Assembly (NCBI GenBank): GCA_902567115.1
Contig: CACFLF010000005.1
Span: 1 to 33,224, forward strand
Source: an uncultured Alphaproteobacteria bacterium
GTDB lineage: Bacteria > Pseudomonadota > Alphaproteobacteria > Methylaequorales > Methylaequoraceae
Length of the DNA stretch: 33,224 nt
Reading direction: 5' to 3'
Shown here: in pieces, positions 9,318 through 17,938 of the stretch
How the letters are laid out: every line of letters starts with the position of its first letter
Position numbering within the stretch: the stretch's first letter is position 1
The notes under the pieces: generated by a model
Told to the model about the DNA's origin: nothing
The model's database searches: none
What the model saw: the letters and a program-made list of their open reading frames with translations, nothing else
Program-made: the position numbers and the translations under genes

Positions 9318-10213
9318 CAGCTGGTGATCAAAGTACCTACGCCTCGTTCAGTAAAAATTTCTAATAAAATGGCATGTGGAACTTTGCCATTTAATATAAC
9401 TGCAGCTTTTACACCCTCTCTTACAGCGTTCACACAGGTCTCGATTTTAGGTATCATTCCTCCTGATATAGTTCCGTTTTTAATAAGTTTTTTTATATCT
9501 TTTAATGAAATCTCCGTTAATAAATTACCCTTTTTATCGAGAACTCCGTCAACGTCAGTCAAAAGAATTAATCTTTCAGAATTAATGTTTGAAGCGACGC
9601 TGCCAGCCATAATATCAGCGTTAATGTTGAAGGTTTCAAAACTCTTATCAAATCCTATTGGCGAAATAACTGGGACTAGATTAGATTGAAGTAGCCATCT
9701 TAAAAGTTCTTTATTAATTTTATGTGGTTGTCCTACAAAACCAATATCTGATAATTTAGAGGCTTTGAAGTTTGAACGGGGTATTTTTATTTTTTTTGTC
9801 TCTGCCAATAATGCATCTTTTCCAGATAAACCTATACCTCTTCCTCCTTCCTTATTAATTTCCATTACAATTTCTTTATTGATTGAGCCGGATAATACCA
9901 TTTCAACAATTTTCATGGTTTTTTTGTCAGTTACTCTCAAGCCATTTATAAAGTTACTCTCAACTCCAAGCTTATCAAGCATATCTTTTATTTTTGGCCC
10001 CCCTCCGTGGACAACAACTGGATTGATTCCAACTTGTTTTAGAAGCACAATATCTTTGGCAAAACTTGAGCTAAGATTTTTTTCTCCCATCACAGCTCCC
10101 CCTAGCTTAACGGTTATATTTTTACCTGAATATCTCTGCATGAATGGTAATGCTTTTGAGAGGATTGTAGCTTTATTTATTAAGTCTTGAGTATTTGTTT
10201 TGGAAATTTTCAT
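9317..10213 (-). CDS. argB: Acetylglutamate kinase
   Basis: 'VKLGGAVMG', 'VVVHGGGPKI', 'INADIMAGSVA', 'SGGMIPKIETCVNAVREGVKAAVILNG'. Confidence 0.96.
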   Translation of the reverse strand: MKISKTNTQDLINKATILSKALPFMQRYSGKNITVKLGGAVMGEKNLSSSFAKDIVLLKQVGINPVVVHGGGPKIKDMLDKLGVESNFINGLRVTDKKTMKIVEMVLSGSINKEIVMEINKEGGRGIGLSGKDALLAETKKIKIPRSNFKASKLSDIGFVGQPHKINKELLRWLLQSNLVPVISPIGFDKSFETFNINADIMAGSVASNINSERLILLTDVDGVLDKKGNLLTEISLKDIKKLIKNGTISGGMIPKIETCVNAVREGVKAAVILNGKVPHAILLEIFTERGVGTLITS

Positions 10214-10221
10214 TATAATTA

Positions 10222-10797
10222 TTAGGAACTCATTAAGAATTTTTTCAGTAAAATAATAGTATTAACTTGCTTTATGCTTGTATTAAAGAACTTTTTATTT
10301 AATTTTTTATCCGCAATATCATTTAAATTTCTAAGATGATCAAGTTGGCACTTATTTTTAAGTCTGTCTTGTTTCGTAAAAACTATGAAAATTTTTTTTT
10401 TAATAAAAATGTTCAATTGACTAATTATATCTTCGTCAATTTTTTTAAATCCATGCAAAGAGTCGATTAAGACAAGAAATTTACAGATATTTTTTCTTTT
10501 TTTAACGTAGAAGTCCACGAGTTTATTAAGTTTGAATTCATCACCTTTTGAAATTTTGGAGAATCCATATCCTGGAAAATCAACAATTCTGAATTTTCCT
10601 TTCAATTCAAAAAAAACTAAAGATCTAGTTCTACCTGGTGTTTTTGAAGTCTTAGCAATTTTTAAATTTGTAATAGAATTAATCAAAGAAGACTTTCCAA
10701 CATTTGAGCGTCCCCAGAAAACTATTTCAGGAATTTCGTCTTGTGGTAGATCAGTAAATTTATGAGCCTCAGTTAAGAATTTCCAGTTCTCAGGCAT
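10222..10797 (-). CDS. engB: Ribosome biogenesis GTP-binding protein YihA/YsxC/EngB
   Basis: G1 'GRSNVGKSSLINSI', G2/G3 'KTSKTPGRTRSLVFFELK...IVDFPGYGFSK', G4 'FTKQDRL'. Confidence 0.95.
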   Translation of the reverse strand: MPENWKFLTEAHKFTDLPQDEIPEIVFWGRSNVGKSSLINSITNLKIAKTSKTPGRTRSLVFFELKGKFRIVDFPGYGFSKISKGDEFKLNKLVDFYVKKRKNICKFLVLIDSLHGFKKIDEDIISQLNIFIKKKIFIVFTKQDRLKNKCQLDHLRNLNDIADKKLNKKFFNTSIKQVNTIILLKKFLMSS

Positions 10798-10800
10798 TTG

Positions 10801-12498
10801 TCAACTAACCGGATTATCGGCTTTTTGTTTCTTTAAAAGAAAATACTGTTGAGCAATAGAAAGTATATTATTAATTGTCCAGTAAACAACCATTCCAGAG
10901 GGGAAGGTGGCCAATAAGAAAGTAAAAATAAATGGTAACATCATAAATATTTTAGCTTGAATCGGATCAGGTGGTGGTGGGTTAATCTTTTGTTGAAGAT
11001 ACATTGTAAGCCCCATTAATATTGGCCAAATACCAATTGTTAAAAACATTGGGGGATCCCATGGAATTAATCCAAAAAGGTTAAACAAACTTGTTGGATC
11101 GGGTGCAGACAAATCTTTTATCCATCCAAAAAATGGTGCATGTCTCATCTCAATAGAAACAAAAAGAACTTTATAAAGTGCGAAAAAGATAGGTATTTGA
11201 ATTAATATTGGCAAGCAACCAGATGCAGGATTAATCTTTTTTTCTTTATACATTGCAAACATTTCTTGATTCATCTTAGCTTTATCGTTTTTATATCTTT
11301 CTCTTAATCTTTGGATTTCTGGAGTTAATATTCTCATTGCATTCATTGATTTAAAAGATTTATTTGCTAATGGAAAAAGCAAAACTCTGATACAAATGGT
11401 AAGAATTATTATTCCTATTCCGAAGTTTCCTGAAAGTCCTGATAGGAAGTGTAGGGCATAGAAAAGTGGTTTTGTAAGAAAGTAAAACCATCCAAAATCT
11501 ACTGACAAATCGAGTTTGTTGATTTTTAGTTCTTGAATATATTTGTCTATTAATGGAACTTCTTTAGCTCCAGCAAATACGTATGATTTAATTTTCATAC
11601 TTCCGTCATTGGGGAGTGATTGAATAGATTCGTTTATAAAATCAATTTGAACCGAATTTGGATTATTTTCGAGATTTTTAAATCTTGCTTTAAATGGTTT
11701 ATCGTTTTCAGGAAAAATAGCAACCTGCCAATAATGGTCAGTAAATCCAATCCAACCATTTTTAGTAACTTCCACTATCTCATTTTCTTCCTCTATTTCA
11801 TCGTATGTAACCTCTTTGAGAGTGTCATTAAAAACCCCCAATGGTCCTTCGTGAAGAATAAAAAATTTATTAGCCGGTCTATAATTTTTTCTTCTGAGAT
11901 ATGAAAAATTAGTGATTTCAACAGTCTTACCTGATTTATTGATCACTTCGTCTTCGACTGAAATCATAAAATTATCGTCTACATTTATTTTTCGTTCAAA
12001 CTCTATCCCTTTACCATTGTTCCAAGAAAGTTTGATTTCTTCACCTGTTTTGAATTCATTTTTTTCTGCTTTCCAAAGCGAGTCTTTTCCGGGCATTTCC
12101 AAAGATCTGTCAGTTGATGCCCAGCCTAGTCTTAAAAAATATGGTTTCTCTGAGTTTACATTAGATAGGATTTGAATTTTTTCATTCTTTCCGATAGTTC
12201 TAAAATAGTCTTTAAGAAAAAGTTCATCAAATGTTGCTCCATACAAATTAATTGAACCTTCAAGTCTTTTAGACTCAAAGTTTATTCTCTTTTCTTTATT
12301 TCTCCCTATTGATATCGACTCTTTACTCTCTAAGGTAGGAATATTTTCATCGGTCTTTGGAACTACAACAGGATTTTTTGGCAGTTCCTCTTGTGTTTTT
12401 ATTTGAGTCTTTGGATTAAAGAAGAAGTCATAGCCAATGAGCACAAATAATGAGAAGACAACTGCTAATAATAAATTTTTTTGATTATCCATGTGCAA
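10801..12498 (-). CDS. yidC: Membrane protein insertase YidC
   Basis: 'MDNQKNLLLAVVFSLFVLIGYDFFF', 'KMNQEMFAMYKEKKINPASGCLPILIQIPIFFALYKVL', 'PSGMVVYWTINNILSIAQQ'. Start may be the Met at 12492. Confidence 0.97.
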   Translation of the reverse strand: MHMDNQKNLLLAVVFSLFVLIGYDFFFNPKTQIKTQEELPKNPVVVPKTDENIPTLESKESISIGRNKEKRINFESKRLEGSINLYGATFDELFLKDYFRTIGKNEKIQILSNVNSEKPYFLRLGWASTDRSLEMPGKDSLWKAEKNEFKTGEEIKLSWNNGKGIEFERKINVDDNFMISVEDEVINKSGKTVEITNFSYLRRKNYRPANKFFILHEGPLGVFNDTLKEVTYDEIEEENEIVEVTKNGWIGFTDHYWQVAIFPENDKPFKARFKNLENNPNSVQIDFINESIQSLPNDGSMKIKSYVFAGAKEVPLIDKYIQELKINKLDLSVDFGWFYFLTKPLFYALHFLSGLSGNFGIGIIILTICIRVLLFPLANKSFKSMNAMRILTPEIQRLRERYKNDKAKMNQEMFAMYKEKKINPASGCLPILIQIPIFFALYKVLFVSIEMRHAPFFGWIKDLSAPDPTSLFNLFGLIPWDPPMFLTIGIWPILMGLTMYLQQKINPPPPDPIQAKIFMMLPFIFTFLLATFPSGMVVYWTINNILSIAQQYFLLKKQKADNPVS

Positions 12499-12539
12499 CG
12501 GTAATATTAATATATGATAGTACTTTATATTTCAATATA

Positions 12540-12953
12540 TTAAATTACTAAATTTTTTACCGCATCCAAAAAATCTTTTTCAAGTTCTGAATACTTTTTT
12601 TTTTCTATCTGTTTTTTTGGAATTATTTCAAGTTTTGTGTTCTTTGGCATTGAACTAAGGTTATTTACTACAATACTCCTGATAATTCTTTTTAGATAAT
12701 TTCTTTTAACAGCATTGCCAATTTTTCTAGACACTGTTAAGCCGAAATAAAAACCTGATTGAAAGGATAAAAAATAATTTATTATAAAAAATTTGGCGTA
12801 AATGGTTTTGCCTTTTTTTCTTATATCAAGAAATTCTGCTCGCTTTTTTAAAACATAACAAGTTTTAGGCGGAGATTTTTTTTCTTCCTTTTTGTCTTCT
12901 TCTCGCAAGGACTTTTTTTCCTCCGGACGACGACATTCTTGATCTAAAGCCAT
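12540..12953 (-). CDS. rnpA: Ribonuclease P protein component; N-terminal extension read through rpmH in another frame
   Basis: '[15 protein letters not shown]' and RNR-type motif '[23 protein letters not shown]'. The only ATG/GTG/TTG codons upstream of the conserved core are ATG 12953 and TTG 12908, both inside rpmH. Confidence 0.9.
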   Translation of the reverse strand: MALDQECRRPEEKKSLREEDKKEEKKSPPKTCYVLKKRAEFLDIRKKGKTIYAKFFIINYFLSFQSGFYFGLTVSRKIGNAVKRNYLKRIIRSIVVNNLSSMPKNTKLEIIPKKQIEKKKYSELEKDFLDAVKNLVI

Positions 12954-12999
12954 GTCTGTTTTTCCTGACTCTATTACTTGGTTGAAATGTTCTTTTCAT
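12865..12999 (-). CDS. rpmH: 50S ribosomal protein L34 (not in the ORF track)
   Basis: Manual reverse-complement translation: [44 protein letters not shown] (44 aa), full L34 signature; GAGGA Shine-Dalgarno-like site upstream of the ATG. Confidence 0.97.
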   Translation of the reverse strand: MKRTFQPSNRVRKNRHGFRSRMSSSGGKKVLARRRQKGRKKISA

Positions 13000-13052
13000 A
13001 ATATTTCCTCATTATTGTTTATAACAGAAAAATACTTTTGTAAATTAATTTG

Positions 13053-14719
13053 TTAATTTCCTCTAACTGTCCCATCTCTTCTAGAGTCAGCTACTGCTTC
13101 GAAATTCTTTTTTTTTTTAATTATGATTGCAAGTCCGCTTGTTAAATTCCTTTTTAATGCATTTTGTTTTACAATGTCTCTTAATGAATCAGTTTCAACA
13201 AATATCTTATCTTTGATTTTGATATAATTTGGCTCGTTGATTGCTCTTTCGATATTTTTATTTAGATACAGTGTTGAGATAAGCGATTTAAATACGTAAG
13301 AAATAATTGCTTTGCCGCCTGGTGAACCAACTGTCATATAAAAATTTTTATTATTGTCAAATATAATTAAGGGAGACATAGAGCTTAATGGTTTTTTTTC
13401 AGCTTGAGGTCGATTTTTAATTAAAACACCTGAATCATCAGTAATTTTAAATGAAAAATCTGTTAATTGATTATTTAAAAAAAATCCATTGGTAAATAAT
13501 CTAGAACCAAATGAACTTTCAATGCTCGAAGTTGCTGATAATACATTATTAAATTTATCAACTAAAGAAAAATGTGTGGTTGAGCTAAAGACCTCTTCAA
13601 AATTATGAATAAAAGATTTTTTTTTAAATTTTTTGAACTTTTCATAAGTTTCCACAAGATATTTTTCGCTAAGCAACTTTTCAATATTTACATCTACAAA
13701 CTTAGGATCCGCCAGTTGATCATCTCTGATGGAATATACAAAATTAAGAATTTCAAGTAATTCGTTGACGTTATTTTTTAGTTTTTCCTCGTAAAATTCA
13801 TATAAAGTTAGAGCTTGTATAATGCATATTGTTCCAGAGGAGGGTAGACTAGGTCCACAAATTTTATAATTATTTTTGAGTGTTCTACATAATGCAGCTT
13901 TTCTTTCAGGTGTATATAGTTTCAAATCATCAAGATTTAAAAATCCAGGATTATTTGACTCATTTACAACAGATACGATATCTTGAGCAATTCTACCTTC
14001 ATAAAAGCTTTGCATATTTTCAGAAATTATTTCTAATGTTTTAGTGTAATCGTTGTTAAAAAATTTTTTTTTAGGATTAGTTTTTATACTTTTATAAATT
14101 GAGTCAGGATATAAAGAGAATAAATATTTTTCTTTATTTACCGCATTGATCAGCCTGTCTGGGGGTAAGAAACCGTTTGAAGAAAATTCAATAACCGGTT
14201 TTATAACTTCACTCCAATCAAGCCTACCATAACTTTTATGAAAACTATATAAAGTTTTCAAGGTTGACGGAGTTCCAACGGATGAACCGCCAACAACAGC
14301 TTCAAAAAATCTTTTTGGATTTCCATCTTTATTTAAAAAAATATTTTCTTTAAAGATTTTTGGTGCTTTTTCTCTTCCGTCAAAACTTAAAGTTTTGTTT
14401 GTCTTTTTATTATAGAAAGTAAGAAATATTCCACCGCCCAGACCAGATGATTGCGGTTCTACTAAACCTAAAGTTAATTGAATTGCAACGGCAGCATCTG
14501 CAACAGTTCCGCCTTTTTCCAATATATCGTAACCTATTTTAGTGGCGTAATCATTAGCTGTGACAACAACAAAATGTTTGAATGTTCCCGACTTAAGACT
14601 TTTTTCAATTTTTACCTCTGAAGATTTTTCTGGTTGAATAGATTGATAAATGTCATCACTCCATGCTTCCTTTATTAAAATAGAGAAGAAGGAAAATAGG
14701 AAAAAAATTATTTTTTTTT
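13053..14719 (-). CDS. ggt: Gamma-glutamyltransferase; N-terminus extended, start codon out of frame (see findings)
   Basis: Catalytic 'STTHFSLVDKFNNVLSATSSIESSFGSRLF', 'SSMSPLIIF', 'GSPGGKAII', C-terminal 'ADSRRDGTV'. Open frame upstream of the tracked TTG encodes 'IIFFLFSFFSILIKEAWSDD...HFVVVTANDYATKIGYDILEKGGTVADAAVA'. Confidence 0.88.
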
Positions 14720-14779
14720 CATAAATAAAAGTATAAATTATTTAGACCCTCATTAAACAAAAATTATTTAAGGAACATT

Positions 14780-15565
14780 TTGAACAAAAGAAAAAAAAGA
14801 AATTCGTTAAAGAAGATTTTTTCAAAATCTAAGATTGTGTGTCTAACAGCTTACACTGCCCCGATAGCGAAAATTGCCGATAAATGTGCAGATATAATAC
14901 TTGTCGGAGACTCAGTTGGTCCTGTGCTTTACGGGCATAAAACAACAAGAAATGTCGACATGGATATGATCATAAGACACGCAAAATCGGTAGTTAAAAA
15001 CACTAAAGAAGCTTTTATCGTTGTTGACATGCCATTTGGAACTTACGAGACGTCGAAACATAAGGCATTAGAGAATGCAAGAAAAATAATTTCCTCTTCC
15101 GGTGCTATGGCAGTAAAATTAGAAGGAGGCGAAAAGGTTGCTGATACTATAGAGTTTTTAACTCAAAATAAAATTAAAGTGATGGGACACTTGGGAATGC
15201 TTCCACAATCAATTACAGGTAGACCGAAGGTATATGGTAAAAGTGAAAAAGAAAAAAAACAGATCTTTAAAGATATAAGTATTTTAAAAAAAGTTGGCGT
15301 TTTTTCTGTGGTTGTTGAATGTACTCTCAAGAAGGTTGTAGATGAATTGATAAAGGTTAGTGATTTGCCAATAATAGGCATAGGAGCATCTGAATGTTGT
15401 AGAGGACAAATAATAGTTACAGAGGATATTTTGGGAATGACCGAATTGAAAACAAAATTTTCAAAAAAGTACTTTGATTTTTTTCCTGTAGCAAAACAAG
15501 CTGTTAAAAAATTTTCTTTAGAGGTTTTAAATGGAAAATATCCAAAAAAAAATCAATGTTATTAA
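14780..15565 (+). CDS. panB: 3-methyl-2-oxobutanoate hydroxymethyltransferase
   Basis: 'LTAYTAPIAKIADKCADIILVGDSVG', 'VKLEGGEKVADTIEFL', 'VMGHLGMLPQSI'. Confidence 0.96.
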   Translation: MNKRKKRNSLKKIFSKSKIVCLTAYTAPIAKIADKCADIILVGDSVGPVLYGHKTTRNVDMDMIIRHAKSVVKNTKEAFIVVDMPFGTYETSKHKALENARKIISSSGAMAVKLEGGEKVADTIEFLTQNKIKVMGHLGMLPQSITGRPKVYGKSEKEKKQIFKDISILKKVGVFSVVVECTLKKVVDELIKVSDLPIIGIGASECCRGQIIVTEDILGMTELKTKFSKKYFDFFPVAKQAVKKFSLEVLNGKYPKKNQCY

Positions 15566-16440
15566 TAAGTGACGAGAAAACTTTATCAAGAGAAATTGAT
15601 AGTTTAAGAAAATTAGGAAAGCTAATTAATTTTATTCCTACAATGGGTAACTTGCATTTAGGACATTCAAGTTTATTTAAAAAATCAGAAAATACTAAAG
15701 AAATACGAGTAGTTAGCATTTTTGTTAACCCACTACAATTTAATGACGACAAAGATTTTTATAATTATCCTCGAACAATTGAGTCAGATAAAAAAAAACT
15801 TTTAGCAGAAGAAGTGGATGTTCTATTTCTACCGGATGCGCAAATTATAGACGTAGTAAAGTTTGCATTTAGATTGGGCCATATTGCAAGAAAACTATGC
15901 GGAGTTGATAGAAGTGGCCATTTTGAAGGAGTCGCTAAAATTATTATTAAGTTTCTGGATATAATAAAACCAGATTCTATTACTTTAGGGGAAAAGGATT
16001 ACCAACAGTTGCTAGTTATAAAAAAAATAATTAAAGACTTAGAATTTAAAACAGAAGTTAGGTCTTATCCAACGGTACGAAATAAAGAAGGAATTGCGCT
16101 CTCTTCAAGAAATAAATTATTAGGAAAAAATATTCTTCTCGCGAAATACATCCCAACAGTTTTGAAGCAAATTAATCTAGAAATAATCGAAGGGAATTTT
16201 GCACTCCATAGATTAAACTATTTCAAAGACTTTTTAGAAAAATCTGGGATTGACCGTGTTCATTATTTAGAAATTTTAAATGAAAAAAATTTGGCTAGAC
16301 TTACTAAAGTTCCCTGTATTTCACGAATTTTTATAGCAGTATCCATAAATGGAGTGAGACTAATTGATAACATGCAGATTGAATATAAATTGTCGTGTTC
16401 TAGTGATGGGTTATTGATAGTTAAAGATATTAATTTTTGA
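15556..16440 (+). CDS. panC: Pantothenate synthetase
   Basis: 'FIPTMGNLHLGHSSL', 'VSIFVNPLQFN', 'LGEKDYQQLLVIKKI', 'ALSSRNKLL'; overlaps panB by 10 nt. Confidence 0.96.
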   Translation: MLLISDEKTLSREIDSLRKLGKLINFIPTMGNLHLGHSSLFKKSENTKEIRVVSIFVNPLQFNDDKDFYNYPRTIESDKKKLLAEEVDVLFLPDAQIIDVVKFAFRLGHIARKLCGVDRSGHFEGVAKIIIKFLDIIKPDSITLGEKDYQQLLVIKKIIKDLEFKTEVRSYPTVRNKEGIALSSRNKLLGKNILLAKYIPTVLKQINLEIIEGNFALHRLNYFKDFLEKSGIDRVHYLEILNEKNLARLTKVPCISRIFIAVSINGVRLIDNMQIEYKLSCSSDGLLIVKDINF

Positions 16441-17602
16441 GATAAATATGAACTTCTTCAGCCTGAGCAGAGTTGCTGGTTGAAGAGGCAATGGAGAGTC
16501 TCTCAGTTGGCACACCCATTTCCACTATTTTAGAAAAAACTTCTGAAGCTCTATCCCTGGCTTGATCTGCGTAGCTTGATCCGCCCGATGGACTGACGGC
16601 AACAACCTCAAAACCGGCAGATGGCATTTGTTCTAACGCGCCAGAGATTGACTCAAATAAAGCTGTTGAATAGTCAAAGTTTGTATCATCAAATTTTATT
16701 ACAAGTATAGCATTGTCATAGTTAATTGGGGCTACTTTTACTTGTTTAGGTTTCGTGACAGTTGTTTCATCTGACTGTTCGACTGCTCCAGAGGAGGATT
16801 TGGTGGGTGGAGTGCTAACTGTTCCTCCAAATTTTCCGACTTCAACGTCTTCCGCTAATCTTTTCATATACTGTCTTTCGTCATTTAGTATTTGAATTTC
16901 ACGTGAAATCTTCTCTTCAAGTTCTGTCATTAATCTTTCATAAAGTACAGATGTTCTTTGTACATCATCTTTTAAAACTTTAAGTTGATTGTGGTCCTCG
17001 TCAATTGCTCCAGAAATAAAAAAACTTGAGTCAATTGCATTTTTCAGATGCCCAATTAGAGCTGCGTCAGCAGTTACTCTATTATTGACAATTTGAAGAT
17101 TGTTAACATTATTTTGAATATCTTCTAAGGCTCTTTGAGCATCATTCCATTGACCTACTAAAATAGGGTTACCAGGTGTAGTTCCTATTTGCAGTCTAGA
17201 CCTGATCGCACTTGATAAACCTTGAAAAACGGATGTTTGTTCATCAACGAGATCTTTAAACCGGAGAAAATCATTGTTGTGAGATGATATAGCATTTTGA
17301 ATGCTAGTTAGATCTGCTCTAAATTGGTTAATCTTACCTCCCACAAACGTTCCTGTGGGTCCTGCGTCGTTAACTACCTGAGTCGGAGCCATTGCAGGTG
17401 GAGGGGCATATTGTGAAGGGGGTATTTCTTGAGCATTAGCTTGGTTTATTTCCTCAACCGCCTCAGGCACTTCTTCAAGTGCTGGAGGAGCAGCAACTTC
17501 TTCATCAGAAAGTGACGGGAATACGTATTCTTGCACGCCAGTACACGAATAGCTTGAGAATAATAGAGCTAAAGCTATAAAGTTAAAATATTTTTTGGTC
17601 AT
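16430..17602 (-). CDS. Predicted lipoprotein: Pro/Ala/Glu-rich linker, coiled coil, divergent OmpA-like C-terminal domain
   Basis: Lipobox 'LLFSSYSC'; low-complexity 'EEVAAPPALEEVPEAVEE...PPSQYAPPPAMAP'; heptad-like central region; C-terminal 'FEVVAVSPSGGSSYADQARDRASEVFSKIVEMGVPTERLSIASS' resembles the OmpA C-terminal topology. Confidence 0.7.
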   Translation of the reverse strand: MTKKYFNFIALALLFSSYSCTGVQEYVFPSLSDEEVAAPPALEEVPEAVEEINQANAQEIPPSQYAPPPAMAPTQVVNDAGPTGTFVGGKINQFRADLTSIQNAISSHNNDFLRFKDLVDEQTSVFQGLSSAIRSRLQIGTTPGNPILVGQWNDAQRALEDIQNNVNNLQIVNNRVTADAALIGHLKNAIDSSFFISGAIDEDHNQLKVLKDDVQRTSVLYERLMTELEEKISREIQILNDERQYMKRLAEDVEVGKFGGTVSTPPTKSSSGAVEQSDETTVTKPKQVKVAPINYDNAILVIKFDDTNFDYSTALFESISGALEQMPSAGFEVVAVSPSGGSSYADQARDRASEVFSKIVEMGVPTERLSIASSTSNSAQAEEVHIYLKN

Positions 17603-17767
17603 TTTTTTCGCATTTTTAAAAGTGTTGTTAACAAAAGTTCGATTTTTTAATTTATAGCCTATAAATTTTTGAAAATAAACAAAAAAAAATTTTAATAAAA
17701 TTAATTTTTATTTATTTAAATTTATATTAAGTGATTTTTAATTTAAAATTGTATGGAATATTACTGA

Positions 17768-17844
17768 GTGCCCGTAGCTCAACTGGATAGAGCATCTGAC
17801 TACGAATCAGAAGGTTGGGAGTTCGACTCTCTCCGGGCACGCCA
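17768..17844 (+). tRNA. tRNA-Arg (anticodon ACG), CCA encoded
   Basis: GTGCCCG/CGGGCAC acceptor, D arm 'AGCTCAACTGGATAGAGC', anticodon arm 'TCTGACTACGAATCAGA', T arm 'GGGAGTTCGACTCTCTC', 3' GCCA. Confidence 0.96.
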
Positions 17845-17865
17845 AAAAAACTTTAATACTACTGG

Positions 17866-17902
17866 TTGACAATACTTTATCTTTAATTACTATATGTTGT
17901 GT
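17866..17902 (+). promoter_or_regulatory. Candidate nrdAB promoter with NrdR-box-like sites
   Basis: TTGACA (17866-17871), 17-nt spacer, ACTATA. 'ttaCTATATGTTGTGT' (17887-17902) fits NrdR box acaCwAtATaTwGtgt well; a weaker half-match 'tgaCAATACTTTATCT' lies at 17867-17882, 20 bp away. Confidence 0.5.
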
Positions 17903-17938
17903 TTCACAATTTTATTTTAAGAGTAGGAAATTTATTAA

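Noticed and set aside
17603-17767. Very AT-rich intergenic stretch as a possible replication origin or small RNA
   Set aside because: No DnaA boxes, repeats or convincing hairpin/terminator; adequately explained as divergent promoter region for the lipoprotein gene and tRNA-Arg.
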